The notes under the pieces were generated by a model. That model was given only the letters and a program-made list of their open reading frames with translations. It ran no database searches and was not told the DNA's origin. From Pseudomonas maioricensis (lineage in GTDB: Bacteria; Pseudomonadota; Gammaproteobacteria; Pseudomonadales; Pseudomonadaceae), in NCBI RefSeq assembly GCF_022790535.1, contig NZ_LOHG01000002.1:97820-161819 (forward strand): a stretch of DNA of 64,000 nt, given 5' to 3'. Every line of letters begins with the position of its first letter. The stretch's first letter is position 1. The translations under genes and the position numbers were made by a program. Below, piece by piece: positions 50,433-58,447 of the stretch.

Positions 50433-50447
50433 GCATCATTGTGGTGC
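50433..50447. promoter_or_regulatory. Candidate NtrC-binding site upstream of glnA
   Basis: GCATCATTGTGGTGC matches the NtrC consensus GCACCAnnnTGGTGC at all but one specific position. It lies about 75 nt upstream of the sigma-54 promoter, a usual enhancer distance. A further half-site GCACCA is at 50402-50407. Confidence 0.7.
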
Positions 50448-50520
50448 GCTATTTTTTCAAATAATCGAATTTATGCCTGAAAACGCGAGCGTTTCGGGCA
50501 CAAAACCCATCTCGGGGCAC

Positions 50521-50536
50521 TGGCATGCAATTTGCT
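50521..50536 (+). promoter_or_regulatory. Sigma-54 promoter of glnA
   Basis: TGGCATGCAATTTGCT carries the -24 GG and -12 GC elements at the correct spacing (consensus TGGCAC-N5-TTGCW). It lies about 105 nt before the glnA start. Expected to be activated by phosphorylated NtrC, encoded at 55.6-57 kb. Confidence 0.8.
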
Positions 50537-50638
50537 CCCTTGTGAGGCAGGTTGCCTTGGCAGAGTATCTGCGCCGGCATCACCCAAATTCTAAGGGCCC
50601 AAACCATTAAATAGGCCCGAAGCCACCCGGAGGACACC

Positions 50639-52045
50639 ATGTCGAAGTCGGTTCAACTCATCAAAGATCATGACGTTAAGTGGATTGATCTGCGCTTCAC
50701 GGACACTAAAGGTACACAGCACCACGTGACCATGCCGGCTCGCGATGCTCTGGAAGACGACTTCTTCGAAGTCGGCAAGATGTTCGACGGCTCCTCCATC
50801 TCTGGCTGGAAAGGCATCGAAGCCTCCGACATGATCCTGCTACCGGACGACGAAACTGCCGTTCTCGATCCGTTCACCGAAGACCCAACGCTGATCCTGG
50901 TTTGCGACATCATCGAACCTTCGACCATGCAAGGCTACGATCGCGACCCACGTGCAATCGCCCACCGCGCTGAGGAATACCTGAAGTCGACCGGTATCGG
51001 TGACACCGTATTCGCGGGTCCTGAGCCAGAGTTCTTCATCTTCGACGAAGTGAAGTTCAAATCCGACATTTCCGGCTCCATGTTCAAAATATACTCTGAA
51101 CAAGGTTCGTGGATGTCCGACCAGGACATCGAAGGCGGCAACAAAGGCCACCGTCCTGGTATCAAAGGTGGTTACTTCCCGGTTCCGCCATTTGACCATG
51201 ACCACGAAATCCGCACCGCAATGTGCAACGCTCTGGAAGAAATGGGCCAGACCGTAGAAGTTCACCACCACGAAGTGGCTACTGCAGGTCAGAACGAAAT
51301 CGGCGTGAAATTCAACACGCTGGTTAAAAAGGCTGACGAAGTTCAGACCCTGAAATACGTTGTTCACAACGTTGCTGACGCTTACGGCCGCACCGCTACC
51401 TTCATGCCTAAGCCTCTGTACGGCGATAACGGTTCGGGTATGCACGTTCACATGTCCATCTCCAAAGACGGCAAGAACACCTTCGCAGGTGAAGGCTATG
51501 CCGGCCTGTCCGACACCGCTCTGTACTTCATCGGCGGCATCATCAAGCACGGTAAAGCACTGAACGGCTTCACCAACCCTGCAACCAACTCCTACAAGCG
51601 TCTGGTTCCAGGCTTCGAAGCTCCAGTAATGCTGGCGTACTCGGCTCGTAACCGTTCTGCTTCGATCCGTATTCCTTACGTCAACAGCCCTAAAGGCCGC
51701 CGTATCGAAGCACGCTTCCCGGATCCAGCTGCCAACCCGTACCTGGCTTTCGCAGCACTGCTGATGGCCGGCCTGGACGGCATCCAGAACAAGATCCACC
51801 CTGGCGATGCAGCTGACAAAAACCTGTATGACCTGCCGCCTGAAGAGGCTAAAGAGATCCCACAAGTTTGCGGCAGCCTGAAAGAAGCCCTGGAAGAGCT
51901 GGACAAAGGTCGTGCGTTCCTGACCAAAGGCGGCGTTTTCAGCGACGACTTCATCGACGCTTACATCGCTCTGAAAAGCGAAGAAGAAATCAAAGTACGC
52001 ACCTTCGTACACCCACTGGAATACGAGCTGTACTACAGCTGCTAA
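50639..52045 (+). CDS. glnA: Glutamine synthetase, type I
   Basis: ATP-dependent condensation of ammonium and glutamate. The 468-aa dodecameric enzyme shows [27 protein letters not shown], the metal and substrate motifs [43 protein letters not shown] and [13 protein letters not shown], and the adenylylation site with Tyr in [10 protein letters not shown]. Upstream NtrC and sigma-54 elements and a downstream terminator fit nitrogen-regulated single-gene transcription. Confidence 0.98.
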   Translation: MSKSVQLIKDHDVKWIDLRFTDTKGTQHHVTMPARDALEDDFFEVGKMFDGSSISGWKGIEASDMILLPDDETAVLDPFTEDPTLILVCDIIEPSTMQGYDRDPRAIAHRAEEYLKSTGIGDTVFAGPEPEFFIFDEVKFKSDISGSMFKIYSEQGSWMSDQDIEGGNKGHRPGIKGGYFPVPPFDHDHEIRTAMCNALEEMGQTVEVHHHEVATAGQNEIGVKFNTLVKKADEVQTLKYVVHNVADAYGRTATFMPKPLYGDNGSGMHVHMSISKDGKNTFAGEGYAGLSDTALYFIGGIIKHGKALNGFTNPATNSYKRLVPGFEAPVMLAYSARNRSASIRIPYVNSPKGRRIEARFPDPAANPYLAFAALLMAGLDGIQNKIHPGDAADKNLYDLPPEEAKEIPQVCGSLKEALEELDKGRAFLTKGGVFSDDFIDAYIALKSEEEIKVRTFVHPLEYELYYSC

Positions 52046-52073
52046 TCCAGTCGCGTCAGGCATTCTGACGCAC

Positions 52074-52104
52074 TAAAGAGGCCTCCTTCGGGAGGCCTTT
52101 TTTA
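52074..52104 (+). terminator. Rho-independent terminator of glnA
   Basis: AAAGAGGCCTCC TTCG GGAGGCC followed by TTTTTT: a GC-rich stem closed by a UUCG-type tetraloop. Confidence 0.93.
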
Positions 52105-52188
52105 TGGGCGGGATTTAATATGCGATATCTATTTGTTGCCACGCACGCCGCCAGCAGGTGCATGCTGTCGCTTCCGGACATCGTAGCG

Positions 52189-52318
52189 GTAGGAGCGAAC
52201 TTGTTCGCGAACGGCTGCGCAGCAGTCGCAAGTCTGGCGACTCGATTCCAGCAGGTAGACCGAGTCGCGGCCCTTGCTGCCGCTTCGCGCCAGATCGCGA
52301 ACAAGTTCACTCCTACAG
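52189..52318. repeat. Long REP-like element (family 'E'), second copy
   Basis: Ends GTAGGAGCGAACTTGTTCGC and complement ending AAGTTCACTCCTAC; interior shares GGCTGCGCAGCAGTCGCAAG and GCTGCCGCTTCGCGCCAG with the copy at 11.3 kb. Confidence 0.78.
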
Positions 52319-52368
52319 GGAATGCATTTCAAACTCAGAAGACTGCATTTATTTATCAGGATAAAAAC

Positions 52369-52935
52369 ATGCCTCACTCGAAGCACCTGCTTTTCCTAGG
52401 CGCCACTTTGATCAGCCTGACCGCCTGCGCGGGCACACCCGTGACTTCGCCCGCACCCGCACCGCTTGCACCTTTACTGACCACGATCAGCGAACGCCTT
52501 GCCATCGCGGATCAAGTGGCACTGACCAAATGGGACAGCGGAAAACCGATACAGGACAGCCCTCGCGAAGCACAGGTCATCGCCGCAGCCGCAAAGCTCG
52601 CACCGACCTACAGCCTGGATGCACAGGAAGTCAGCCAATTCCTCGCCGCACAGATTGAAGCGAACAAGCTGGTGCAGTACGCACTGCTCGCCAAATGGCA
52701 CGAAGCGGGTAAGGCGCCAGACACGCCAAGGCCGGATCTGGTCGGACAAATTCGCCCACAGCTGGATCAACTGCAAACGCGATTGCTGCGCGAATACTCA
52801 GCCTTTGCGATGTACCGTCAGGACCCACAATGTCCAAACTGGGTGATTCAACAGTCCCGACTACAAACGAAGGATCCGACTCATGACCTGGCGCTTACAC
52901 GAGCAGTCGGCGAGTTATGCGTGACTGGCAAATGA
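52369..52935 (+). CDS. Exported chorismate mutase (AroQ-gamma type), probable lipoprotein
   Basis: Predicted to convert chorismate to prephenate outside the cytoplasm. The 188-aa protein has a short signal with lipobox LTAC (Cys20), then the all-helical gamma-class chorismate mutase core: SERLAIADQVALTKWDSGKP, IQDSPREAQV, FLAAQIEANKLVQYALLAKW and RPDLVGQIRP. Likely active-site residues Arg43, Lys54, Arg66, Glu97 and Arg121 are present. Cys155 and Cys184 in the tail may form a disulfide as in secreted mycobacterial relatives. The start at 52369 (AGGATAAAAAC site) is used, since the upstream frame runs through a repeat element. Confidence 0.85.
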   Translation: MPHSKHLLFLGATLISLTACAGTPVTSPAPAPLAPLLTTISERLAIADQVALTKWDSGKPIQDSPREAQVIAAAAKLAPTYSLDAQEVSQFLAAQIEANKLVQYALLAKWHEAGKAPDTPRPDLVGQIRPQLDQLQTRLLREYSAFAMYRQDPQCPNWVIQQSRLQTKDPTHDLALTRAVGELCVTGK

Positions 52936-53012
52936 TCATCAACCGCTCAAGCTGATTTATGTTCTATGCTGCGCGCAACCTACCGCCACCGCAGCCAAGC
53001 CATGGAGCCTGC

Positions 53013-53537
53013 ATGCGCCGAAGCCTCATCTGTCTGCTGCTGTTGATCGCGTTGCCCGCAGCGGCGCAGATTTACAAATACACCGACGCCAACGGTAATG
53101 CTGCGTTCAGCAATACACCGCCCGATGGCGTCAAGGCTCAGGTCGTAGAGCTGCCGCCACTCAACAGTGTCGACACTCAGAAAATGGCGACTCCCGTAAC
53201 ACCTGCCCAAGAATCGTCGCCTTCAGCACAGCCACAAGTGGCCTACCCGACTTTGGCGCTGACCGACTTGCCCGCCGATGAAGCACTGCGCGCCAACAAT
53301 GGTACGTTCACCGTCGGGGTCGCCATCCAGCCAAGACTGCTACCAGGGCATTTGCTGCAATTACTGGTGGATGGAAATCTCTATGGCCAGCCAGGGAATG
53401 TGCCGCGCCTGCAAGTCGTCAACATTGATCGCGGCGAACACAGCTTTGCCGTAGTCGTGCTGGATAAAGGCCGCATCATCCAGCAGAGTCCTACCATCAC
53501 ACTGACGGTGCAGCGCGTTCATGTCGGCAAACCTTAA
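53013..53537 (+). CDS. DUF4124 domain exported protein, first paralogue
   Basis: A 174-aa protein with a signal peptide (LICLLLLIALPAAA-QI) and an N-terminal DUF4124 repeat (IYKYTDANGNAAFSNTPPDGVKAQVVELPP). The C-terminal half resembles that of its neighbour: LLPGHLLQLLVDGNLYGQP and VNIDRGEHSFAVVVLD. Such pairs usually precede ntrBC in Pseudomonas. Function unknown; no enzymatic motifs. GGAG lies 8 nt before the ATG. Confidence 0.8.
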   Translation: MRRSLICLLLLIALPAAAQIYKYTDANGNAAFSNTPPDGVKAQVVELPPLNSVDTQKMATPVTPAQESSPSAQPQVAYPTLALTDLPADEALRANNGTFTVGVAIQPRLLPGHLLQLLVDGNLYGQPGNVPRLQVVNIDRGEHSFAVVVLDKGRIIQQSPTITLTVQRVHVGKP

Positions 53538-54168
53538 ATCACGGACATGGGTCTGCGCGCTTTTGGGCTTACTGATCACACTGCCTGCTGCGGTGCTGGC
53601 AGACGTCTACACCTACACCGACGCGCAGGGGAATAAAGTCTTCACGGACCAGCCTCACAAGAACGCCAAGCGTGTCGAAATTCTGCCCAGCAACAGCACC
53701 AGCGGCTCGCCGCCACCGCGCATCGTGCAAAAAAGTACACCCACCAAAGCCAAGCCCCGCCCGATGTTTCGCTACGACCTGCTTCGGGTTCTTGTGCCGG
53801 AACCTGATGCAACCATACGCAGCACCGAAGGGGATCTGATTGCCACCATCACCAGCGATCCCGCGCTGCAGCCTGGTCATACCTATCAGCTTTTGCTTGA
53901 TGGCAAGCCAGTCGCCCAAGCCGGGCGTAGCCCTGTTGTTCCGCTGAAGAACATCGACAGGGGCACGCATCAGATCGCTGCGCAGATTCTCGACGAAAAT
54001 GGGCGAGTGCTGGAAAAGACGCCCAACCAGCCGTTCCACATGCAACGCATTTCACTGGCACAGAAGCGTCTGGCAAACCCCTGCGAAAACGCCGAGTACG
54101 GTGTGCGTCCCGAGTGCCCCCTCAAAGACAAACCCAAAGAAAAAAGCAGCATCCTGCCTTTCTTTTGA
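53521..54168 (+). CDS. DUF4124 domain exported protein, second paralogue
   Basis: A 215-aa protein with a signal peptide (ALLGLLITLPAAVLA-DV), DUF4124 motif VYTYTDAQGNKVFTDQPHKNAKRVEILP and the shared C-terminal core LQPGHTYQLLLDGKPVAQA and KNIDRGTHQIAAQILDENG. It overlaps the first paralogue by 17 nt, so the two are a translationally coupled tandem duplication that has diverged. Confidence 0.8.
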   Translation: MSANLKSRTWVCALLGLLITLPAAVLADVYTYTDAQGNKVFTDQPHKNAKRVEILPSNSTSGSPPPRIVQKSTPTKAKPRPMFRYDLLRVLVPEPDATIRSTEGDLIATITSDPALQPGHTYQLLLDGKPVAQAGRSPVVPLKNIDRGTHQIAAQILDENGRVLEKTPNQPFHMQRISLAQKRLANPCENAEYGVRPECPLKDKPKEKSSILPFF

Positions 54169-54195
54169 TACAGCACCTCTCCCCCAAACATCAAA

Positions 54196-54210
54196 GCCCT
54201 ATATTGGTGC
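54196..54210. promoter_or_regulatory. Weak NtrC-like site upstream of ntrB
   Basis: GCCCTATATTGGTGC keeps the full right half TGGTGC and part of the left half of the NtrC consensus; it is about 130 nt upstream of the sigma-54-like element at 54339. Confidence 0.35.
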
Positions 54211-54338
54211 AAGATATTGCAAGCACGTCGGCCGAGAACCCCATTTTGGTTCGAAAACGCTACCCTTCGATGAACCATTCAAACGCACTGTCCAAAAAAA
54301 GCCCGGTTTTGCAGTTTAAACGCTTCTTTTCGGAGCCT

Positions 54339-54353
54339 TGGTTTGGTTTTTGC
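54339..54353 (+). promoter_or_regulatory. Sigma-54-like promoter of ntrBC
   Basis: TGGTTTGGTTTTTGC has GG and GC at the -24/-12 spacing with the TTTTTGC form of the -12 box, about 140 nt before the ntrB start. The -24 part deviates (TTTG for CACG). Confidence 0.5.
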
Positions 54354-54492
54354 AACTTGGCTATAACAGCACCCTATCTGCACTGGATACAAACGTATCA
54401 GTGGCGTTACCCACGCTGGAGAAGACCAACCAGCGCCTGTGATTCGAGGCTCACCTGGAATCGCAATGAGCCAAAAGAGGTCAAAGACTTTA

Positions 54493-55578
54493 ATGACTAT
54501 CAGCGACGCGCTGCACCGTTTGTTACTCGACAACCTGACCACTGCCACCATTCTGCTCAACGCTGATCTGCGCCTTGAGTACATGAACCCGGCAGCGGAA
54601 ATGCTGCTGGCCATCAGCGGTCAGCGCAGCCATGGGCAATTCATCAGTGAGCTCTTCACTGAGTCTGCGGAAGCCTTGAGCTCTCTGCGCCAGGCCGTGG
54701 AACAAGCGCACCCTTTCACCAAGCGCGAAGCCATGCTCACTGCTTTGACTGGCCAGACACTGACCGTCGATTACGCCGTGACACCCATCCTCAGCCAGGG
54801 CGAAACCTTGCTGCTGCTAGAGGTCCATCCACGGGACCGCCTGCTGCGCATCACCAAGGAAGAAGCCCAGTTGTCCAAGCAGGAAACCACCAAGATGTTG
54901 GTGCGTGGCCTGGCTCACGAAATAAAGAACCCACTTGGCGGGATTCGCGGCGCAGCGCAACTGCTGGCGCGGGAGCTGCCCGAAGAAAGTTTGAAGGACT
55001 ACACCAACGTCATCATTGAGGAAGCCGACCGCCTGAGAAATCTGGTGGACCGCATGCTCGGATCAAACAAGCTGCCATCGCTGGCCATGACTAACGTGCA
55101 CGAAGTGCTTGAGCGTGTCTGCAGTCTGGTCGAAGCGGAAAGCCAAGGGTGCATCACTCTGGTGCGCGACTATGATCCAAGTATTCCCGATGTATTGATC
55201 GACCGTGAACAGATGATTCAGGCCGTGCTCAATATCGTGCGTAATGCGATGCAAGCCATCAGCAGCCAGAACGAGCTTCGCCTGGGCCGAATTAGCCTGC
55301 GTACTCGTGCGATGCGTCAGTTCACGATCGGCCATGTGCGTCACCGGCTGGTCAGCAAAATCGAAATCATCGACAACGGCCCGGGAATTCCGGCCGAGCT
55401 TCAGGAAACCATTTTCTACCCGATGGTCAGTGGCCGCCCCGACGGCACTGGACTCGGTCTTGCGATCACGCAGAACATCATTAGTCAGCACCAGGGGCTG
55501 ATCGAGTGTGACAGCCATCCTGGCCATACCACCTTCTCGATCTTCCTGCCGCTGGAACAAGGAGCAGCTTCGACATGA
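54493..55578 (+). CDS. ntrB: Nitrogen regulation sensor histidine kinase NtrB
   Basis: Phosphorylates or dephosphorylates NtrC under PII control. The 361-aa cytoplasmic kinase has an N-terminal PAS domain (TATILLNADLRLEYMNPAAEMLL), the phospho-acceptor H-box GLAHEIKNPLGGIRGAAQLL, and the ATPase boxes NIVRNAMQAI (N), IDNGPGIP (G1) and DGTGLGLAITQNI (G2). The start at 54493 (MTISDALHRLL) is family-typical; ATG at 54466 is an alternative. Overlaps ntrC by 4 nt. Confidence 0.95.
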   Translation: MTISDALHRLLLDNLTTATILLNADLRLEYMNPAAEMLLAISGQRSHGQFISELFTESAEALSSLRQAVEQAHPFTKREAMLTALTGQTLTVDYAVTPILSQGETLLLLEVHPRDRLLRITKEEAQLSKQETTKMLVRGLAHEIKNPLGGIRGAAQLLARELPEESLKDYTNVIIEEADRLRNLVDRMLGSNKLPSLAMTNVHEVLERVCSLVEAESQGCITLVRDYDPSIPDVLIDREQMIQAVLNIVRNAMQAISSQNELRLGRISLRTRAMRQFTIGHVRHRLVSKIEIIDNGPGIPAELQETIFYPMVSGRPDGTGLGLAITQNIISQHQGLIECDSHPGHTTFSIFLPLEQGAAST

Positions 55579-57011
55579 GCCGTAGTGAAACTGTCTGGAT
55601 CGTAGATGACGATCGTTCCATTCGTTGGGTTCTGGAAAAAGCCTTGCAGCAAGAAGGCATGACCACACAAAGCTTCGACAGCGCCGATGGCGTGATGAGC
55701 CGCCTGGCTCGTCAGCAACCGGACGTGATTATCTCTGACATCCGCATGCCGGGTGCCAGTGGCCTGGACCTGTTGGCGCGAATCCGCGAACAACACCCGC
55801 GCCTGCCGGTCATCATCATGACCGCCCATTCAGACCTCGACAGCGCCGTTGCCTCTTATCAGGGCGGCGCTTTCGAATACCTGCCAAAACCGTTCGACGT
55901 CGATGAAGCCGTTTCTCTGGTCAAGCGTGCCAACCTGCACGCTCAGGAACAGCAAGGCATGGACGTTGCGCCGACACTGACCCGCACCCCTGAAATCATT
56001 GGCGAAGCGCCAGCGATGCAGGAAGTGTTTCGTGCCATCGGTCGTCTCAGCCACTCCAATATCACCGTGTTGATCAACGGCGAGTCGGGCACCGGTAAAG
56101 AACTGGTTGCTCACGCCCTGCATCGTCACAGCCCTCGTTCGGCCTCGCCATTCATTGCACTGAACATGGCAGCCATTCCAAAAGACTTGATGGAATCTGA
56201 ACTGTTCGGCCACGAAAAAGGCGCATTCACTGGCGCAGCGAACTTGCGTCGCGGGCGCTTTGAACAAGCGGACGGCGGCACCCTGTTCCTCGATGAAATC
56301 GGCGACATGCCTGCCGACACCCAAACCCGTCTGCTGCGAGTATTGGCTGACGGCGAGTTCTATCGCGTGGGCGGTCACACGCCGGTCAAAGTCGACGTGC
56401 GCATCATTGCGGCGACCCACCAGAATCTTGAAACACTGGTGCAGGCTGGCAAATTTCGGGAAGACTTGTTCCACCGTCTGAACGTGATTCGCATCCATAT
56501 CCCGCGCATGTCGGATCGTCGCGAAGACATCCCGACTCTGGCTAAACACTTCCTCAGCCGTGCGGCTCAGGAGCTGGCGGTTGAACCGAAACTGCTCAAG
56601 GCGGAAACCGAGGAATACCTCAAACACCTGCCTTGGCCAGGTAACGTGCGTCAGCTCGAAAACACCTGCCGTTGGATCACCGTCATGGCTTCCGGCCGTG
56701 AAGTGCACATCAGCGACCTGCCGCCGGAGCTGCTGAGCCTGCCGCAAGATGCAGCGCCAGTGACCAACTGGGAACAGGCATTGCGCCAATGGGCCGATCA
56801 GGCACTGGCTCGCGGTCAATCCAGCCTTCTGGACAGTGCCGTGCCGACCTTCGAACGCATCATGATCGAAACCGCCCTCAAGCATACCGCTGGCCGTCGT
56901 CGCGACGCCGCTGTGTTGCTGGGCTGGGGCCGTAACACCTTGACTCGCAAGATCAAGGAGCTGGGCATGAAGATCGATGGTGGTGACGATGACGAGGGCG
57001 ATGAAGGCTGA
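55575..57011 (+). CDS. ntrC: Nitrogen regulation response regulator NtrC
   Basis: Sigma-54 enhancer-binding protein of 478 aa. Receiver domain: [19 protein letters not shown] with the phospho-acceptor Asp in [11 protein letters not shown]+ domain: Walker [12 protein letters not shown], sigma-54 contact loop GAFTGA, Walker [13 protein letters not shown]-terminal Fis-like [28 protein letters not shown]. Co-expressed with ntrB; predicted to act on the glnA and probably ntrB promoters in this window. Confidence 0.97.
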   Translation: MSRSETVWIVDDDRSIRWVLEKALQQEGMTTQSFDSADGVMSRLARQQPDVIISDIRMPGASGLDLLARIREQHPRLPVIIMTAHSDLDSAVASYQGGAFEYLPKPFDVDEAVSLVKRANLHAQEQQGMDVAPTLTRTPEIIGEAPAMQEVFRAIGRLSHSNITVLINGESGTGKELVAHALHRHSPRSASPFIALNMAAIPKDLMESELFGHEKGAFTGAANLRRGRFEQADGGTLFLDEIGDMPADTQTRLLRVLADGEFYRVGGHTPVKVDVRIIAATHQNLETLVQAGKFREDLFHRLNVIRIHIPRMSDRREDIPTLAKHFLSRAAQELAVEPKLLKAETEEYLKHLPWPGNVRQLENTCRWITVMASGREVHISDLPPELLSLPQDAAPVTNWEQALRQWADQALARGQSSLLDSAVPTFERIMIETALKHTAGRRRDAAVLLGWGRNTLTRKIKELGMKIDGGDDDEGDEG

Positions 57012-57414
57012 TCAAGCCTTTCGTTCTCCCGAAAGCCCAGCGTTGCGCGAGCAGCTCTGGGCTTTTTGCATCCACACAACTGGATACCGACCCCGATTTG
57101 ATTCTGCGGGAGCCGAGCTTGCTCGCGATTGCGAGCTCACTGGGCCCCCTCCTAACTGCATTGAAACGCATGGCCCTGTAGGAGCTGCCGAAGGCTGCGA
57201 AGCATTCATCCTGGCATACCGCATTCGCAGCCTTCGGCAGCTCCTACAGGGCCATGCGTTTGCTGTTATGGACACTGGGCGCCCTCCCACAGGTCAGCAT
57301 CTGCCAAGCGAACGCCTTTGTTCAGATTTACCGAACAATCATGCCAATTCCCGCCTGTTTATCCCCCGCCCTCAACATGTGAAAGTAACGACACATTCAG
57401 AACGGAGGTGGACC
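57012..57414. other. Intergenic region with one half REP and one extended REP palindrome
   Basis: A single REP-like half (GCGGGAGCCGAGCTTGCTCG near 57106) precedes the palindrome at 57164-57261. The rest, up to the SDR ribosome site CGGAGGTGG, shows nothing recognisable. An upstream in-frame extension of the SDR gene crosses this repeat and is not coding. Confidence 0.5.
57164..57261. repeat. REP pair (family 'A') with arms extended beyond the REP ends
   Basis: Arms start AAACGCATGGCCCTGTAGGA and continue into the usual GCTGCCGAAGGCTGCG; the symmetry extends about 12 nt outside the standard CCTGTAGGAG border on both sides. Confidence 0.85.
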
Positions 57415-58158
57415 ATGACTCAGAATAACCCTCGCAAAGTCGCCATTGTCACCGGAGCCTCACGCGGTATCGGCGCTGAAATCGCCAAGCGTCTATCAGC
57501 CGACGGTTTTGCCGTCGCCGTCAATTACGCCAACAGCGCAACCGAAGCCGAGACGCTGGTCGCCAGCCTCATAGCCGACGGCGGTCAGGCGATCACCATC
57601 AAGGCCGACGTCGCCAGCGCAGCCGATGTGCGCACCCTGTTTGATCTGACCGAGCAACAACTGGGTAAAGTCGATGTGCTGGTGAACAACGCCGGCATCA
57701 TGAAAACCATGCCCATCGTCGACACCAGCGACGAACTGTTCGAACAGACTTTCGCCATCAACACACGAGGCACCTTCAACACGCTACGTGAAGCCGGGGA
57801 GCGAATGAACGATGGCGGGCGGATCATCAACTTCTCCAGCTCGGCGCTGGCACTAAACATTCCCGGCTACGCGATCTACAACGCCACCAAAGCTGCGGTT
57901 GAATCATTCACTCATGTGTTCGCCAAGGAACTGCGCGGTCGCAGCATCACCGTCAACGCAGTAGCGCCCGGTCCAGTGGCTACCGAGCTGTTCCTGAATG
58001 GCAAAACTGAAGAACAGATCAAGAACTTCGCAAACATGCCGCCGCTGCAACGCCTGGGTCAGCCAGAAGACATCGCCAATGTCGTGTCCTTTCTGGCCGG
58101 GCCGGAATCAGGCTGGGTCAACGGGCAGATCCTGCGTGCCAACGGTGGGTTGGCGTAG
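57415..58158 (+). CDS. Short-chain dehydrogenase/reductase
   Basis: A 247-aa classical SDR. Cofactor motif TGASRGIGAEIAK, NNAG motif VLVNNAGIM, catalytic Ser in NFSSSALALN and the YxxxK motif in YNATKAAVESF; C-terminal GQPEDIANVVSFLAGPESGWVNGQ. The Ser at residue 9-10 position and Asn after the second strand (VNYANS) suggest NADP(H). Substrate unknown; related to glucose/3-oxoacyl reductases. The start at 57415 has CGGAGGTGG in front. Confidence 0.85.
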   Translation: MTQNNPRKVAIVTGASRGIGAEIAKRLSADGFAVAVNYANSATEAETLVASLIADGGQAITIKADVASAADVRTLFDLTEQQLGKVDVLVNNAGIMKTMPIVDTSDELFEQTFAINTRGTFNTLREAGERMNDGGRIINFSSSALALNIPGYAIYNATKAAVESFTHVFAKELRGRSITVNAVAPGPVATELFLNGKTEEQIKNFANMPPLQRLGQPEDIANVVSFLAGPESGWVNGQILRANGGLA

Positions 58159-58189
58159 ATCGATGTGAGCCGAGTTGCTAACTCAAATC

Positions 58190-58410
58190 CCTGTGGGAGA
58201 TTCTATGTTGGCCTGCAAACACAAATCCGTGGGAGCGAATTCATTCGCGAAAGGGCAGGTGTATACAGAGCCGTATATGGACTGAAAAACCGCCTTCACG
58301 AATGAAGCCAACCTATGGGCGGGACTTGCCCGGAATGAAAGGTGACGCGGTTTGACTTGCAACCTCGTCCAGACTTATCGCGAGCAAGCTCGGCTCCCAC
58401 AGAATCTACG
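58190..58410. repeat. Mosaic of degenerate REP fragments
   Basis: Fragments of several families: CCTGTGGGAG at 58190, GTGGGAGCGAATTCATTCGC at 58231 with a degenerate partner CACGAATGAAG, and ATCGCGAGCAAGCTCGGCTC at 58378. No intact pair. Confidence 0.55.
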
Positions 58411-58447
58411 CAAACCTGTGGGACCGAGGTTAGATGGTCCCACTGAC

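Noticed and set aside
50840..52063. 407-codon minus-strand frame
   Set aside because: Antisense to glnA.
52120..52368. N-terminal extension of the chorismate mutase
   Set aside because: It would translate the family E repeat; the signal peptide with lipobox starts at 52369.
56977..57414. N-terminal extension of the SDR enzyme
   Set aside because: The frame is open back to 56977 but overlaps the ntrC end and a REP palindrome; the SDR fold begins right after the ATG at 57415.
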